From: Clostridium swellfunianum
GTDB lineage: Bacteria; Bacillota; Clostridia; Clostridiales; Clostridiaceae
Reading direction: 5' to 3'
NCBI RefSeq assembly: GCF_023656515.1
Contig: NZ_JAMOFV010000006.1
Span: 4,683,949 to 4,747,948 of the forward strand
Length of the DNA: 64,000 nucleotides
The position numbers and the translations under genes were made by a program. The notes below the pieces were generated by a model, which was given only the letters and a program-made list of their open reading frames with translations, made no database searches and was not told the DNA's origin. Below, in pieces: positions 1 to 9,108 of this stretch. The first letter of the stretch is position 1; the number at the start of each line of letters is the position of its first letter.

Positions 1-227
1 GCTATTGTTTCTTTAAGTTCATAATTTGATGCATCAGGGTACAAGCATGCTTCTTCAATAGCTTCTTTTAAAGCTTGCTTTACCTTTGGAGAACAACCCA
101 ATGGGTTTTCATTGGATGCCAGCTTTATAACCTCTGTAAGGCCTAGTTCTCTTTTGACCTCGCTAATAGGCTTGCCAGCAACATACCTCTCCAATCCCAA
201 GACCTCTTCCCTGATACAATACCCCAT
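1..227 (-). CDS. hisC: Histidinol-phosphate aminotransferase, N-terminal part (cut by window edge)
   Basis: The first 75 codons of a minus-strand gene run off the left edge. The translation begins MGYCIREEVLGLERYVAG and continues with KPISEVKRELGL and KLASNENPLGCSPKV, the N-terminal signature of HisC-type class II aminotransferases (PLP-dependent fold type I), which interconvert imidazole-acetol phosphate and histidinol phosphate in histidine synthesis. The ATG at 225-227 is preceded by a GGGGGA ribosome binding site. The PLP lysine is outside the window. It could be a related aminotransferase of the HisC family, but the SNENPLG motif is characteristic of HisC. Confidence 0.85.
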   Translation of the reverse strand, partial: MGYCIREEVLGLERYVAGKPISEVKRELGLTEVIKLASNENPLGCSPKVKQALKEAIEEACLYPDASNYELKETI

Positions 228-240
228 AAAAATTCCCCCA

Positions 241-353
241 TTCATAAAATATAATGAACAATTGACAATTGAGAATTGAGAATAATAGTTGAAAATCCCC
301 TGAGGGATTTTCTGCATTTATTGCCAATTGTTAATTGTCAATTGTTAATTGAC
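241..353. repeat. Intergenic AATTG-rich inverted repeat with central hairpin
   Basis: The gap between murB and hisC holds repeated CAATTGACAATTGAG-type words on the left and CAATTGTTAATTGTCAATTG on the right, which together form an imperfect palindrome. At its centre, 291-312, GAAAATCCC and GGGATTTTC form a 9-bp stem with a short loop. It may work as a terminator after murB, although the following T-run is weak. Similar TTAACAATT words recur at other gaps of this window. Confidence 0.5.
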
Positions 354-1268
354 TTAGTCTTCCCCAATGATTCTAACCTCAGTATCAAGGTCAATATTAT
401 ATCTCTCTTTTATGGTATGTTGTACGTGAGCTATTAAATTTAATATATCTGACGCTGTAGCATTGTCCTTATTTATTATAAAGCCTCCATGCTTTTCAGA
501 AACCTGAGCTCCTCCTAAACTGAAGCCCTTTAACGCACTTTCTTCTATAAGTTTGCCTGTAAAATATCCTTCAGGTCTTTTAAAGGTGCTGCCTGCTGAT
601 GGATACTCAAGAGGCTGTTTATCTTCTCTTTTTTTAGTTAAATCATCTATTCTTTGTTTTATTTTCTCATATTCACCATAAACTAGCTTAAAAGTTGTTT
701 CCAGCACTGTGTATTCATACTTTTGAATTGCGCTCATTCTGTAACCGAGCTCCAACTCCTCTTTATTTAAAGTTAATAAATTTCCACTTTTATCAACAAC
801 CAATGAGCTTTCAATAACTTGGCTTATTTCTCCGTTATAAGCACCTGCATTCATGGTTACTGCACCACCTACGGTTCCTGGTATTCCACAGGCAAATTCA
901 AAACCTGTAAGCTTGTTCTCAAGTGCTGCATCAGACACCTTGCACAAATCAGCACCGCACTGAACTACTATTTTTTCGCCTTCTACTGTTATATTATCAA
1001 GCTTAGTAAGCTTAACTACTATTCCCCTAAGCCCGCCATCTCTAACTAATAAATTTGAACCCTTGCCCACTATGTAATATGGTATATTGTTCTCATTACA
1101 CAGCTTTATAACACTTACTACCTGATTATAATTTTGAGGAGTGACCAAAACATCTGCTGGTCCGCCTACCTTGAAGGAAGTATGATTTTTCATTGGCTCA
1201 TCTATTGCTATATTGTTTATATCTAAAATATTATAAAGCTTAGTGCTGAATTCTTTGTATTGATTCAT
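354..1268 (-). CDS. murB: UDP-N-acetylenolpyruvoylglucosamine reductase MurB
   Basis: A 304-residue FAD enzyme that reduces UDP-GlcNAc-enolpyruvate to UDP-MurNAc with NADPH, the second committed step of peptidoglycan precursor synthesis in the cytoplasm. The FAD-binding part shows [14 protein letters not shown] (residues 29-42), [13 protein letters not shown] (67-79) and [18 protein letters not shown]. The C-terminal domain has [10 protein letters not shown] with the serine proton donor and [15 protein letters not shown]. The final DTEVRIIGE holds the conserved glutamate. Length and the absence of the extra loop fit the type II MurB of Firmicutes. The start has AAGGAGATG eight bases upstream. 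Confidence 0.97.
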   Translation of the reverse strand: MNQYKEFSTKLYNILDINNIAIDEPMKNHTSFKVGGPADVLVTPQNYNQVVSVIKLCNENNIPYYIVGKGSNLLVRDGGLRGIVVKLTKLDNITVEGEKIVVQCGADLCKVSDAALENKLTGFEFACGIPGTVGGAVTMNAGAYNGEISQVIESSLVVDKSGNLLTLNKEELELGYRMSAIQKYEYTVLETTFKLVYGEYEKIKQRIDDLTKKREDKQPLEYPSAGSTFKRPEGYFTGKLIEESALKGFSLGGAQVSEKHGGFIINKDNATASDILNLIAHVQHTIKERYNIDLDTEVRIIGED

Positions 1269-1328
1269 CGTACATCTCCTTGAAATTATTAAAAATACAC
1301 ATTTTAAGTATAATGGATAATATATACT

Positions 1329-2069
1329 TTAATCAAGCTGTAAGTCCTCTAATTTTCCCTTATTTTTCAAATACCTGAGAATTTTACCGCTTTTCGTGTT
1401 CATTATTAGCTCCTCTGGCATTTCCACTTCCATAAGCAGCTTATGCGCATGTTCGAATTTTCCAATCTGGAAACAGCTGTGTGCATCGCTTCCTATGGTT
1501 ATGCTAACACCATATTCTCTGCAGAGTCTTGCTACCTTTTTACAGGTTTCAAGACTTCCTGCTCTTGAGCCACTCTCAGGAAGAGAACTGTTGTTTATTT
1601 CAATTAACACCTTGTATTCTTTAGCAGCTTTAACTACTTCTTCTTCATATATAGGAAAAGCTGGATTTCCACAGTGACCAATTATGTCCACATAAGGATT
1701 TTTCATAGCAGCTATCAATGCATTGGTGTTCTTCTCTCTGCTTCCAGGCTCAATGCATACATCATGTAAACTAGCTATTATTATATCCATTTTTTTCTGA
1801 AGTCTATCAGGAATATCCAAATTTCCATTAAAATCTATTATATTAGCTTCACAGCCCTTAAGTAAAGTTACTCCGTAAATTTGCCTCGGAAGTACTTTTA
1901 GGTTTGAAAAGTAAAATATATGAGGCCCTCCAGGCATCTTAGGGCCGTGGTCTGTAGCTGCAAGTACCTCTATTCCATTATCTGAAGCGTACTTTATATT
2001 TTCCAGCAGAGTGTTATACGCGTGACCACTGGCAACAGTATGGGTATGAGTATCAATCACGTAATTCAT
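1329..2069 (-). CDS. PHP-domain phosphatase/hydrolase, YcdX family
   Basis: A 246-residue protein of the PHP (polymerase and histidinol phosphatase) family, related to YcdX. Metal-binding motifs are visible in the usual order: [12 protein letters not shown] at the N-terminus, ATDHGP near residue 40, ASLHD near 98, GHCGNP near 134 and IGSDAHSC near 193. The family uses three zinc or manganese ions to hydrolyse phosphate esters; the physiological substrate is not known. The gene lies between murB and uvrC on the same strand with gaps of 37-60 bp, so it is probably cotranscribed. The start follows an AAGGGA ribosome binding site. Confidence 0.88.
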   Translation of the reverse strand: MNYVIDTHTHTVASGHAYNTLLENIKYASDNGIEVLAATDHGPKMPGGPHIFYFSNLKVLPRQIYGVTLLKGCEANIIDFNGNLDIPDRLQKKMDIIIASLHDVCIEPGSREKNTNALIAAMKNPYVDIIGHCGNPAFPIYEEEVVKAAKEYKVLIEINNSSLPESGSRAGSLETCKKVARLCREYGVSITIGSDAHSCFQIGKFEHAHKLLMEVEMPEELIMNTKSGKILRYLKNKGKLEDLQLD

Positions 2070-2106
2070 GATGTCCCTTCTTTCGTTTTCTCATAAAAAT
2101 AAAAAT

Positions 2107-3981
2107 TTAATTGTTTTCTTTAGCTTTGCTAAAATAATCTACTATACACTGAGCTGCCTTTTTATCTATTGACTCGGTCTCAATAAGCTCCTCAAAAGAA
2201 GCATTTTTGATTTTTTCGATACTTCCAAACTTTTGGAGCAAAGCTTTTCTTCTTCTCTCGCCAACATTTGGTATATCCTCCAGCACAGAGTGAAGCACTC
2301 TTTTGTCTCTTAAGCTTCTGTGGTAGGTTATTGCAAATCTATGAACTTCATCTTGAACTCTTGTAATAAGGTGCATAGCATTTGAGCTTGAGCGCATAAA
2401 CACCTCATTATTATTATATATTAAACCTCTAGTATTGTGCTTGTCATCTTTAACCATACCGCAAACCGGTATATCTATGTTAAGACTTTGCAGCACCTCT
2501 AGAGCTATATTTACTTGACCTTTTCCACCATCCATCATAATTAAATCAGGAAATACGCAAAACTTTCCTGCGCTAAGCTCTAAGTTTCTTTCCTTAATTT
2601 TTTCAAGCTCCTCGAGTCCATGCTTAAAGCGCCTTGTTAGTATTTCTCTCATGCTGTCATAGTCGTTAGCGCCTATTACGGATTTTATCTTAAAGCGTCT
2701 GTAATCGCTGTTTTTAGCCTTGCCGCCTTCAAATACAATCATGCTTCCTACAGAGTCTACACCTTGAATATTTGAAATATCATAGGCTTCAATTCTAGTT
2801 GGAAGCTCCTCAAGCTCCAGTATTTCAGCAAGCTCCTTAAGAGCTGTTCTGTGGATTTCCTTATCCTGCTTAAGCTTGGTTTTAAACTGCTCCATAGTAA
2901 GCTTTGCATTTTTTGTTACCATTTCTAAAAGGTCTTTTTTATCGCCTCTTTGAGGAACCTTAATCCAAACCTTAGACTCTCTTCTCATAGTTAACCACTG
3001 CTCTAAAAGCTCAGAATCTTCAGCTTCAGGAACATAAATATTTTTAGGTATAAAGGCTGTTCCACTATAAAATTCTTTAATAAAGTCAGAAACTATTTCT
3101 CCCTTTTCGGTTCCTGCAGTGCTTTCAAGCATATAATGCTCTCTTCCAACTACTTTTCCATCTCTCAGGAAAAATACCATAGCACAAGTATCCATCTCGT
3201 CACTATATATGCTTATGAAATCCTCATCCTCGAAATTACCTATTATTATCTTTTGCTTCTCTACAATCTTTTCAACAGCTGTAATCTTATCTCTAAAGGC
3301 TGCTGCCTTTTCAAATTCAAGATTAATCGCTGCTTCTTCCATCTGCTGTCTTAAATCCTTTACTATATTCTTATCTTTACCCGATAATAAGTCTATAATA
3401 TTTTGAACTGTCTTTCCATAGTTTTCTTTAGTATCCATAGCAGCACAAGGAGCACTGCAGAGCCCTATATGATAGTTAAGGCACGGTCTTGACTTAACTT
3501 CTCCTTCTTTTATGGACATCTTGCAGGTTCTTAGAGGAAATACTTTTTTAATCAAATCCAAGGTTTCATATACAGCACCGTAATCTGTATAGGGTCCAAA
3601 ATATTTTGCTCCGTCCTTAGCATGTATTCTAGTCATGAACACTCTAGGGAAATCCTCATTAGTTGTTACCTTTATAAATGGATAGTGCTTATCATCCTTA
3701 AGCAATATGTTGTAACGAGGTCTGTATTTTTTAATAAGGTTGCACTCAAGTATAAGCGCTTCCATTTCCGAATCCGTAACTATATATTCAAACTCAGCTA
3801 TGTTTTTAACCATAGCCTTAACCTTCTCAGAATGATTTTTAGAACTCTGGAAGTATTGTCTTACTCTATTTTTTAAAACCTTAGCTTTGCCAACATATAT
3901 AACCTCGCCAAGGGAGTTCTTCATAAGATAAACTCCAGGCTTATCAGGCAAAATCTTAAGCTGATATTCAAAATCAAACAT
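2107..3981 (-). CDS. uvrC: Excinuclease ABC subunit C
   Basis: The dual-incision nuclease of nucleotide excision repair, acting on UvrB-DNA complexes. The reading frame is open to 4011, but the start MFDFEYQLK at 3981 is preferred because AGGAGGG precedes it at normal spacing. Visible domains: GIY-YIG nuclease near residues 10-95 (PGVYLMKN, EVIYVGKAK), UVR motif near 205-235 (LEFEKAAAFRD), the RNase H-like 5' nuclease (EAYDISNIQGVDSVGSM, PDLIMMDGGKGQV), and C-terminal helix-hairpin-helix (DIPNVGERRRKALLQ). At 624 residues it is of normal length. It is separate from uvrBA, and no LexA box is visible before it. Confidence 0.96.
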   Translation of the reverse strand: MFDFEYQLKILPDKPGVYLMKNSLGEVIYVGKAKVLKNRVRQYFQSSKNHSEKVKAMVKNIAEFEYIVTDSEMEALILECNLIKKYRPRYNILLKDDKHYPFIKVTTNEDFPRVFMTRIHAKDGAKYFGPYTDYGAVYETLDLIKKVFPLRTCKMSIKEGEVKSRPCLNYHIGLCSAPCAAMDTKENYGKTVQNIIDLLSGKDKNIVKDLRQQMEEAAINLEFEKAAAFRDKITAVEKIVEKQKIIIGNFEDEDFISIYSDEMDTCAMVFFLRDGKVVGREHYMLESTAGTEKGEIVSDFIKEFYSGTAFIPKNIYVPEAEDSELLEQWLTMRRESKVWIKVPQRGDKKDLLEMVTKNAKLTMEQFKTKLKQDKEIHRTALKELAEILELEELPTRIEAYDISNIQGVDSVGSMIVFEGGKAKNSDYRRFKIKSVIGANDYDSMREILTRRFKHGLEELEKIKERNLELSAGKFCVFPDLIMMDGGKGQVNIALEVLQSLNIDIPVCGMVKDDKHNTRGLIYNNNEVFMRSSSNAMHLITRVQDEVHRFAITYHRSLRDKRVLHSVLEDIPNVGERRRKALLQKFGSIEKIKNASFEELIETESIDKKAAQCIVDYFSKAKENN

Positions 3982-4022
3982 AGGTTTCCCTCCTGTATAT
4001 CTCCGCAGCACATAATAATGTT

Positions 4023-4345
4023 AGAGCAGGCTGTAGGATAAAGACCTTAGGGCTTTGTGTGGAATATAATATTTGACTTGGTGATTCCTTTGCGTATGTT
4101 CTAAGGCTTGCGCTGCTTAAAAGCTAAGAGCCTCTAGGAATTCGCATAAACTATTTTTGCTTAAAAAGCTTTAAGTTCATAAACAACTTTAGTAACCTTA
4201 AGATGCTTTTGGTGAGCTCAGAAGAGAGACTCTAAGCTTTTAAGCAGCACTTCGCCAAGAACATGGGCAAAGCCCTCAATCAAGTTCAAATATTATTTTC
4301 CACACCTGCCCTGGTTCTTTATCCCCAGCCTATGTAGCTTTTGAC
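4023..4345. repeat. Long intergenic palindrome P1
   Basis: An imperfect palindrome of about 320 bp upstream of uvrC. The outer arms are GGCTGTAGGATAAAGACC on the left and GGTTCTTTATCCCCAGCC on the right. Further in, GTGTGGAATATAATATTTGA pairs with CAAATATTATTTTCCACAC and GCTGCTTAAAAGC pairs with GCTTTTAAGCAGC. No coding potential is visible. It is one of seven such structures in the window, and its outer ends resemble the fragments at 32090 and 36820. Confidence 0.75.
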
Positions 4346-4481
4346 TGTGCTTTAACTCTTTTAAACCGGTAGGTTTATAAATAATGCTACACTAAATATT
4401 TTCCATATATGTTAAACATAAAGCTGATGAATTATTGCGTTAGCAAGTTCTATTGTAATATATCTGCTTAGGGTCTATCTA

Positions 4482-4544
4482 GATATCTTCTTATCAAGAT
4501 ATCGCGATATCATGAAATCACGATAAGAAGATATCTTGATATAT
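4482..4544. repeat. GATATC-rich palindrome, copy 1 (reverse orientation, diverged)
   Basis: A run of ATATC/GATAT words forms nested hairpins, with GATATCGCGATATC at the centre. It reads as a diverged reverse complement of the identical copies at 32201 and 36721. It sits between the two long palindromes P1 and P2. Confidence 0.7.
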
Positions 4545-4614
4545 TCTTATATTCTTACGATTTTGCATAGTTTTATTTACAAACCTATTGGTTTAAAGAT
4601 TATAAACGTAACAA

Positions 4615-4932
4615 AACTGCATAGGCTTGCTTTAAAGCTCGCAGGGAGGTATGGAAAATTAAATATGGACTTGATTGAGAGCTTTGCCCATGTTCTTGGT
4701 AAAGTGAAGTCATAAGACTTAGAGCTTCTCTTCTGAGCTAACCAAAAGTTTTTATGCTCACCGCATTTTGTATGGTGATATTTATTCTTTGCGTAACTGA
4801 AGTTAAAGCGAATTCTTAGAAGCTCTTAGTCTTGTGGCTTCACGAACCTTAGAACATACGCAAAGCAATCACTAAGTACATATTTAATTTTCCATACAGA
4901 GCCCTGCGGGCTTTAAAGCATAGCCTGCATAT
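4615..4932. repeat. Long intergenic palindrome P2
   Basis: A second palindrome of about 318 bp in the same gap. TGCATAGGCTTGCTTTAAAG is matched by CTTTAAAGCATAGCCTGCA, and TATGGAAAATTAAATATGGA by a near-complement ending in TTAATTTTCCATA. The arms contain sequence related to P1 (GCCCATGTTCTTGG against CCAAGAACATGGGC). With P1 and the GATATC element it fills the 956-bp gap between uvrC and the YdjM-like gene; no gene is seen there. Confidence 0.75.
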
Positions 4933-4967
4933 ATTTTTATGAATTTGCCTAGCCTGTGCTAACGTTA

Positions 4968-5570
4968 TTACATAATCAATGGTATTTTATATACAACATA
5001 AGCAAGACCAATTGCTACTAGTAGAAATTCTACAAAGTTTCCAAGCTTGCTGCCTACTCTATAGGTGATGGGCAGCTTTACCTTCTTATTCCTAAAGGGA
5101 TAAAAAAGTGGTACTCCCCTGTTTGTTAGCATATCACATAACAGATGAGTTCCATAGCCTAAAATAAAATGTGTTGTTATAGTATTTAAATTATACTTGC
5201 TGCCTATATACCCAGCAATAAAGCTGAAGGTTATAAGTCCAAGCAAACTATGTGTCAGACCTTCTCTATGGGATGAGAATCCAACTGCAATAAGCGCTGC
5301 GCCTAAAGCCTTGTAGGCAGGCTGATTTGTATACAAATAATCAAAATATAAAACTATTATACCACTACATAAATATAATGTAACTTTTGCAGCCTTATTT
5401 TTGAAAGGCAATATATACCTGTTGATTATACTTTTCGGGTGATCTATATCAGGCAGAAGAGATGCTAACAGCACCACTCCTAAACCAAAATAACTAAAGC
5501 CACCGGGAAGCCTGTCGCTAAGAGCTACATAAGTAGCCAAGCCTATCCCTGCATGAGTTTTTCCATTCAT
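4968..5570 (-). CDS. YdjM-like membrane-bound metal-dependent hydrolase (DUF457)
   Basis: A 200-residue integral membrane protein with about five hydrophobic segments. It begins MNGKTHAGIGLATYVALSD and carries LLPDIDHPKS near residue 40, GLTHSLLGL near 107 and GYGTHLLCDMLTNRGVPLF near 140. These H/D motifs define the YdjM/YfhO-like (DUF457) group of predicted membrane metal-dependent hydrolases. In Escherichia coli the homologue is SOS-regulated, but no LexA box is visible here. The substrate is unknown. AGGAGA precedes the ATG. Confidence 0.8.
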   Translation of the reverse strand: MNGKTHAGIGLATYVALSDRLPGGFSYFGLGVVLLASLLPDIDHPKSIINRYILPFKNKAAKVTLYLCSGIIVLYFDYLYTNQPAYKALGAALIAVGFSSHREGLTHSLLGLITFSFIAGYIGSKYNLNTITTHFILGYGTHLLCDMLTNRGVPLFYPFRNKKVKLPITYRVGSKLGNFVEFLLVAIGLAYVVYKIPLIM

Positions 5571-5638
5571 ATTTTCTCCTATTATATTTTAACGATTAAT
5601 TTTTCATATTTAAGAGGGTGGCTTTAAAAATATGCATT

Positions 5639-5874
5639 GTTATAAAATAGTGTTGATTTATAGAGGGTAAGTTTCATCTAGGAAGCAGTTCGCTGCAATA
5701 AGAAAGTCTAAGCTTTCCTTTGTTTTGAAGTCCTAACCCCTCTAAACTCGTTTCACTTCGAACAGTAGAGGGGTCTTAACGGACTTCAAAAGCCGGAAAG
5801 CTAAGGCTTTCTAAATTTCGCTCAATAACTTCTACGATAAAACTTACCCTCTATATCAACACTATTTTATAACA
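5639..5874. repeat. Long intergenic palindrome P3
   Basis: A 236-bp palindrome. TGTTATAAAATAGTGTTGAT at the left pairs with ATCAACACTATTTTATAACA at the right, and inner arms such as GAAAGTCTAAGCTTTCC and CCCCTCTA also pair. A truncated relative of its right arm (GATGAAACTTATCCTCTAC...ATCAACACTATTTTA) recurs near 25665-25695. No ORF is present. Confidence 0.8.
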
Positions 5875-5887
5875 TTTACAAATAAAA

Positions 5888-5926
5888 AAGCCAAGTATCG
5901 TCAAATTCCTACAAATACTCGGCTTT
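5888..5926 (-). terminator. Rho-independent terminator after the PBP gene
   Basis: On the minus strand a stem made from AAAGCC-AGTAT and its complement, with a 16-base loop, is followed by a T-run. It lies 38 bp past the stop of the penicillin-binding protein gene and ends the FHA-SEDS-PBP operon. Confidence 0.75.
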
Positions 5927-5963
5927 ATTATATCATAGAACACACGTTCACTCTACGCGAACA

Positions 5964-7385
5964 CTACTTTTTTATTGCTGTTTTCATTACTTGGCCCGCA
6001 ATTTTAGCTGCTGCCTTTCCTCCAACTCCGCCTTCCTCTACAATTACTGCTACAGCTATCTGAGGATTGTCGTAAGGAGCAAAGCCTATGAACCAAGCAT
6101 GAGGGTTTTTGCTTTCAACATGGTCTGCGGTTCCGGTTTTTCCTGCTGCAGTTATTCCTGAAACTTCTGCTGCGCCTCCGGTTCCATTAGTTACTACAGC
6201 TCTCATTAAATCCTGCATTATTTTTGCATTATCCTTTGAAATAAACTCTCCATTTTTTTCAGGCTGTATAGTTTTAATTGCTTTTCCCTTGCTGTCCATT
6301 ACCTGCTGAACAAGATAAGGCTTCATCATTACACCATTATTTGCAACAGTTGCAGCTACCAAAGCCATTTCCATAGGTGTTGCCAAAACCTCTGCCTGCC
6401 CTATGGCGCTTTGAGCTATATTGCCTTTTTCATAGTTTTTATAGGTTGGAAATTTGCTGTTTTCTATAGTTATACCATCGGTAGGAGTATTCTTATTAAA
6501 GAAAAATTTCTCTGCTGTGGCTCTAAGCTTATCATTTCCAAGCTCTAGTCCAAGGTTTCCAAAGAAAACATTGCTGGAATGATAAAAAGCTTCCTTAAAA
6601 TCAATGTTTCCAAGCACTTCTCCATTGTAATTGCTTAAGGATTCCTTTTGGTTAAATACAAGCTTTCCTTTATCCTCAAACTTTCTTGTGGTTATTCCCT
6701 TAATATTTTCAAGAGCACTTATTGCTGTAACTGCTTTGAAGGTTGAGCCAGGCGGATATAAACCTCCAGTAGCTCTATTTATTAATGGATGATTTGCCTT
6801 GTCATTTTGAAGGTTATCCCAAATTTCATTTAAGTTATTAGGATCGTAGGAAGGCTTAGACACCATTGCTAAAACTTCTCCTGTTTTAGGATTCAAAGCA
6901 ACTACTGCTCCTCTATTATTTCCAAGCATATCATAGGCAGTCTTTTGAACATTTATATCCAATGTAGTTTTTAAATTATGTCCAATTTTTTCTTCCTCTT
7001 TGCCTTTATTTTTTATAAGCTGAACTAAATTTACACTTTCAGCTCCCATAAGCTCTGTATCATATTTTCTTTCCAAGCCTGTTAAACCGTATTTTATATC
7101 TACATACCCAAGAGCGTGAGCAAAAACTTCTCCAGCAGTATAGGTTCTTTTTTGAGTTTCTGTATTTACTCTCTCGCTCTTTGTTAAAGCAGTCATATTT
7201 CTATCGTAAATGGTACCTCTAAGCACTTCATTTCTAATTGCCCAAAGCCTTCTATTATATGGACTTTTGGCAACCTCTTCAGACTTGTAGAACTCAAAAT
7301 AGGTTATATAGGAAATAATGGCTATGAAGCATAGCAGAAATACGAAAAATACTTTTTTTATGTTAGATGATATATCATTTTGCAT
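5964..7385 (-). CDS. Penicillin-binding transpeptidase (short class B, PbpA-like)
   Basis: A 473-residue membrane-anchored D,D-transpeptidase. The frame is open to 7460, but the start MQNDISSNIKKV at 7385 is chosen because GAAGGAGAG precedes it. A single transmembrane helix (about residues 13-32) is followed by a short N-terminal domain and the transpeptidase domain. The catalytic motifs are all present: SxxK as PPGSTFKAVTA, SxN as HSSNVFFG and KTG as AAGKTGTADHVE. The gene starts 4 bp after the stop of the SEDS gene, so the two products probably work as a polymerase-crosslinker pair at the membrane. Confidence 0.92.
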   Translation of the reverse strand: MQNDISSNIKKVFFVFLLCFIAIISYITYFEFYKSEEVAKSPYNRRLWAIRNEVLRGTIYDRNMTALTKSERVNTETQKRTYTAGEVFAHALGYVDIKYGLTGLERKYDTELMGAESVNLVQLIKNKGKEEEKIGHNLKTTLDINVQKTAYDMLGNNRGAVVALNPKTGEVLAMVSKPSYDPNNLNEIWDNLQNDKANHPLINRATGGLYPPGSTFKAVTAISALENIKGITTRKFEDKGKLVFNQKESLSNYNGEVLGNIDFKEAFYHSSNVFFGNLGLELGNDKLRATAEKFFFNKNTPTDGITIENSKFPTYKNYEKGNIAQSAIGQAEVLATPMEMALVAATVANNGVMMKPYLVQQVMDSKGKAIKTIQPEKNGEFISKDNAKIMQDLMRAVVTNGTGGAAEVSGITAAGKTGTADHVESKNPHAWFIGFAPYDNPQIAVAVIVEEGGVGGKAAAKIAGQVMKTAIKK

Positions 7386-7389
7386 TAAA

Positions 7390-8589
7390 TCACTCTCCTT
7401 CAGATATCTTTTGCACCAAGCCAAGGGCGCAGAAGGTAAACAGCATGGAGGTTCCACCATAGCTTACTAGAGGCAGGGTTATTCCTGTTAGAGGTATTAA
7501 ATTTATAACTCCTCCAAGTATAACCATGGCTTGCGAGGCTATTATTGCGCTGTAGCCCACCGCAATAAGTCTTGAAAAGTTATTTTCAACGTAAACCGCT
7601 GCTCTCATACTTCTATAAAATAAAAGGAAGTATATAATTATTAATCCTAAGCCTGTTACAAGCCCAAGCTCCTCGCAGATTACTGTAAAGATAAAGTCTG
7701 ATTCTCTTACTGGTATATATTGAGGATATCCAAAACCAAAGCCTTTTCCAAAAAGTCCGCCCCAAGCTATAGCAATTAGGGATTGAACTATTTGAAGACC
7801 TTGTTCATTAGCATAAGGCCATGGATCCTTCCAAATCATAACCCTAGTTCTTACATGACCGAAAAGCTTGTAGCTTATTAACCCTCCAAGTATAAACAAC
7901 GCTAAACAAGCTACAACATATTTAGCCTTTGAGGTTGCAATATAAAGCATAGTTACAGACAATGCAAATATTATTAGAGCAGTTCCAAGGTCCCTTTGAA
8001 GCATCATGAAGCCTAGACATACCATAACAACAGCTGCTGGTTCTATCAAACTTTTAAAGTCCTTGTAGTCCTTTAAAACAGAAGCTAGGTAAGCAACCAA
8101 AAAAAGCTTTCCAAATTCCGTTGGCTGAAAACTAAAGCCTCCAATTATAATCCAGTTCTTAGCGCCACCTCTAACAGTTCCAAAAACCAAGGCCATTGAC
8201 ATAAGCGCCAAGGTCATTCCCAAGTATATATACCTGTATTTTTGAAACCTTTTTAAATCCGGAAGCAGAACAACAATAACTATGTAGCCTGCAACACCTA
8301 GTGCAAACCACATAACCTGTTTTATTGCCAAGTCAGTCCTTATTCTGTAAAGCGTCGATATGCCAATAACAGATAAAATACTTGCAAATATAAAAATATA
8401 TTTATCTCCATCAGGATAAAATTTTCTTATTATAAAGTGTGAATATGCAATTAAAACAATTATTATTACTGAAATAACTATCGCGCCCTTATCAAAAGGC
8501 GGCTTTATAAGTGCCAGATTAACAAAACATATCAGGCACAAGAAATAAGTAAATCTTAAAAGCTTCTTCTCGTCTCTTATACTGTCCAC
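7390..8589 (-). CDS. SEDS peptidoglycan glycosyltransferase, FtsW/RodA family
   Basis: A 399-residue polytopic protein with about ten hydrophobic helices that polymerises lipid II into glycan strands. Signature stretches are FQPTEFGKLFLVAYLAS, GFGFGYPQYIPVRESDFIF followed by CEELGLVTG, and LTGITLPLVSYGGTSML near the C-terminus. The start is GTG with AGGTGA upstream. Pairing with a short class B PBP and an FHA protein recalls the rodA-pbpA-fhaB order of Actinobacteria. Whether it serves elongation, division or sporulation cannot be decided from sequence. Confidence 0.93.
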   Translation of the reverse strand: MDSIRDEKKLLRFTYFLCLICFVNLALIKPPFDKGAIVISVIIIVLIAYSHFIIRKFYPDGDKYIFIFASILSVIGISTLYRIRTDLAIKQVMWFALGVAGYIVIVVLLPDLKRFQKYRYIYLGMTLALMSMALVFGTVRGGAKNWIIIGGFSFQPTEFGKLFLVAYLASVLKDYKDFKSLIEPAAVVMVCLGFMMLQRDLGTALIIFALSVTMLYIATSKAKYVVACLALFILGGLISYKLFGHVRTRVMIWKDPWPYANEQGLQIVQSLIAIAWGGLFGKGFGFGYPQYIPVRESDFIFTVICEELGLVTGLGLIIIYFLLFYRSMRAAVYVENNFSRLIAVGYSAIIASQAMVILGGVINLIPLTGITLPLVSYGGTSMLFTFCALGLVQKISEGE

Positions 8590-8597
8590 TATATCAC

Positions 8598-9032
8598 CTA
8601 TCCTATAACTTTAAATACAGCACTTCCAACTTCAATTTCGTCTCCAACTTTTAATATAACTCTTTCTTCAAGTCTTTGTTCATTAACCTTTGTTCCGTTT
8701 GTACTTCCTAAATCCTCAAGCATGTAGTCAGTGTTTCTTAGGAAGATTCTTACATGGTTTCCTGAAACAAATTGGTCTTCAAGCACAAGATTATTAGTAT
8801 TCTTTCTTCCTATGGTTAATTCTCCATGTATAGGCACAATAGAGCCTTCTTTTAGATTTGGATTTTGCCCTGCTTCTATAACCTCAAGGCCAAAAGCTTT
8901 CTTTTTTGCAGGTTTCTTTTTCTCTCCGCCTTTTATGTCCTTGTACATTATTCTCAGCGCTAAAAATATAATTATGTAGACAACCGCCATTATTGCAAAT
9001 CTTAAAACTGTGGACAATCTACTAAAGTCCAA
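8598..9032 (-). CDS. FHA-domain membrane protein
   Basis: A 144-residue protein with one N-terminal transmembrane helix (about residues 11-28), a lysine-rich linker and a C-terminal forkhead-associated domain. The FHA signature is complete: TIGRKNTNNLVL, SGNHVRIF and LEDLGSTNGTKVN. FHA domains bind phosphothreonine, so the protein may link a Ser/Thr kinase to the downstream SEDS and PBP enzymes, as FhaB does in mycobacteria. The likely start is TTG with AAAGGGGTG upstream. It is first in the three-gene operon. Confidence 0.88.
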   Translation of the reverse strand: MDFSRLSTVLRFAIMAVVYIIIFLALRIMYKDIKGGEKKKPAKKKAFGLEVIEAGQNPNLKEGSIVPIHGELTIGRKNTNNLVLEDQFVSGNHVRIFLRNTDYMLEDLGSTNGTKVNEQRLEERVILKVGDEIEVGSAVFKVIG

Positions 9033-9053
9033 TTAAAACACCCCTTTGAAATC

Positions 9054-9108
9054 AATAAATAAGGTAAGATTATCGTAATCATTATACTCTAATCTTACCT
9101 TATTTATT
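9054..9108. terminator. Strong terminator between uvrA and the FHA gene
   Basis: AATAAATAAGGTAAGATTA at 9054-9072 is matched perfectly by its reverse complement at 9090-9108, giving a 19-bp stem with a 17-base loop. The stem overlaps the uvrA stop codon. It is AT-rich with T-tracts on both strands, so it can serve uvrBA and may block antisense reading too. Confidence 0.8.

Noticed and set aside
5571..5638. LexA box for the YdjM-like gene (SOS-regulated in E. coli)
   Set aside because: No GAAC-N4-GTTC motif is seen upstream of its start.
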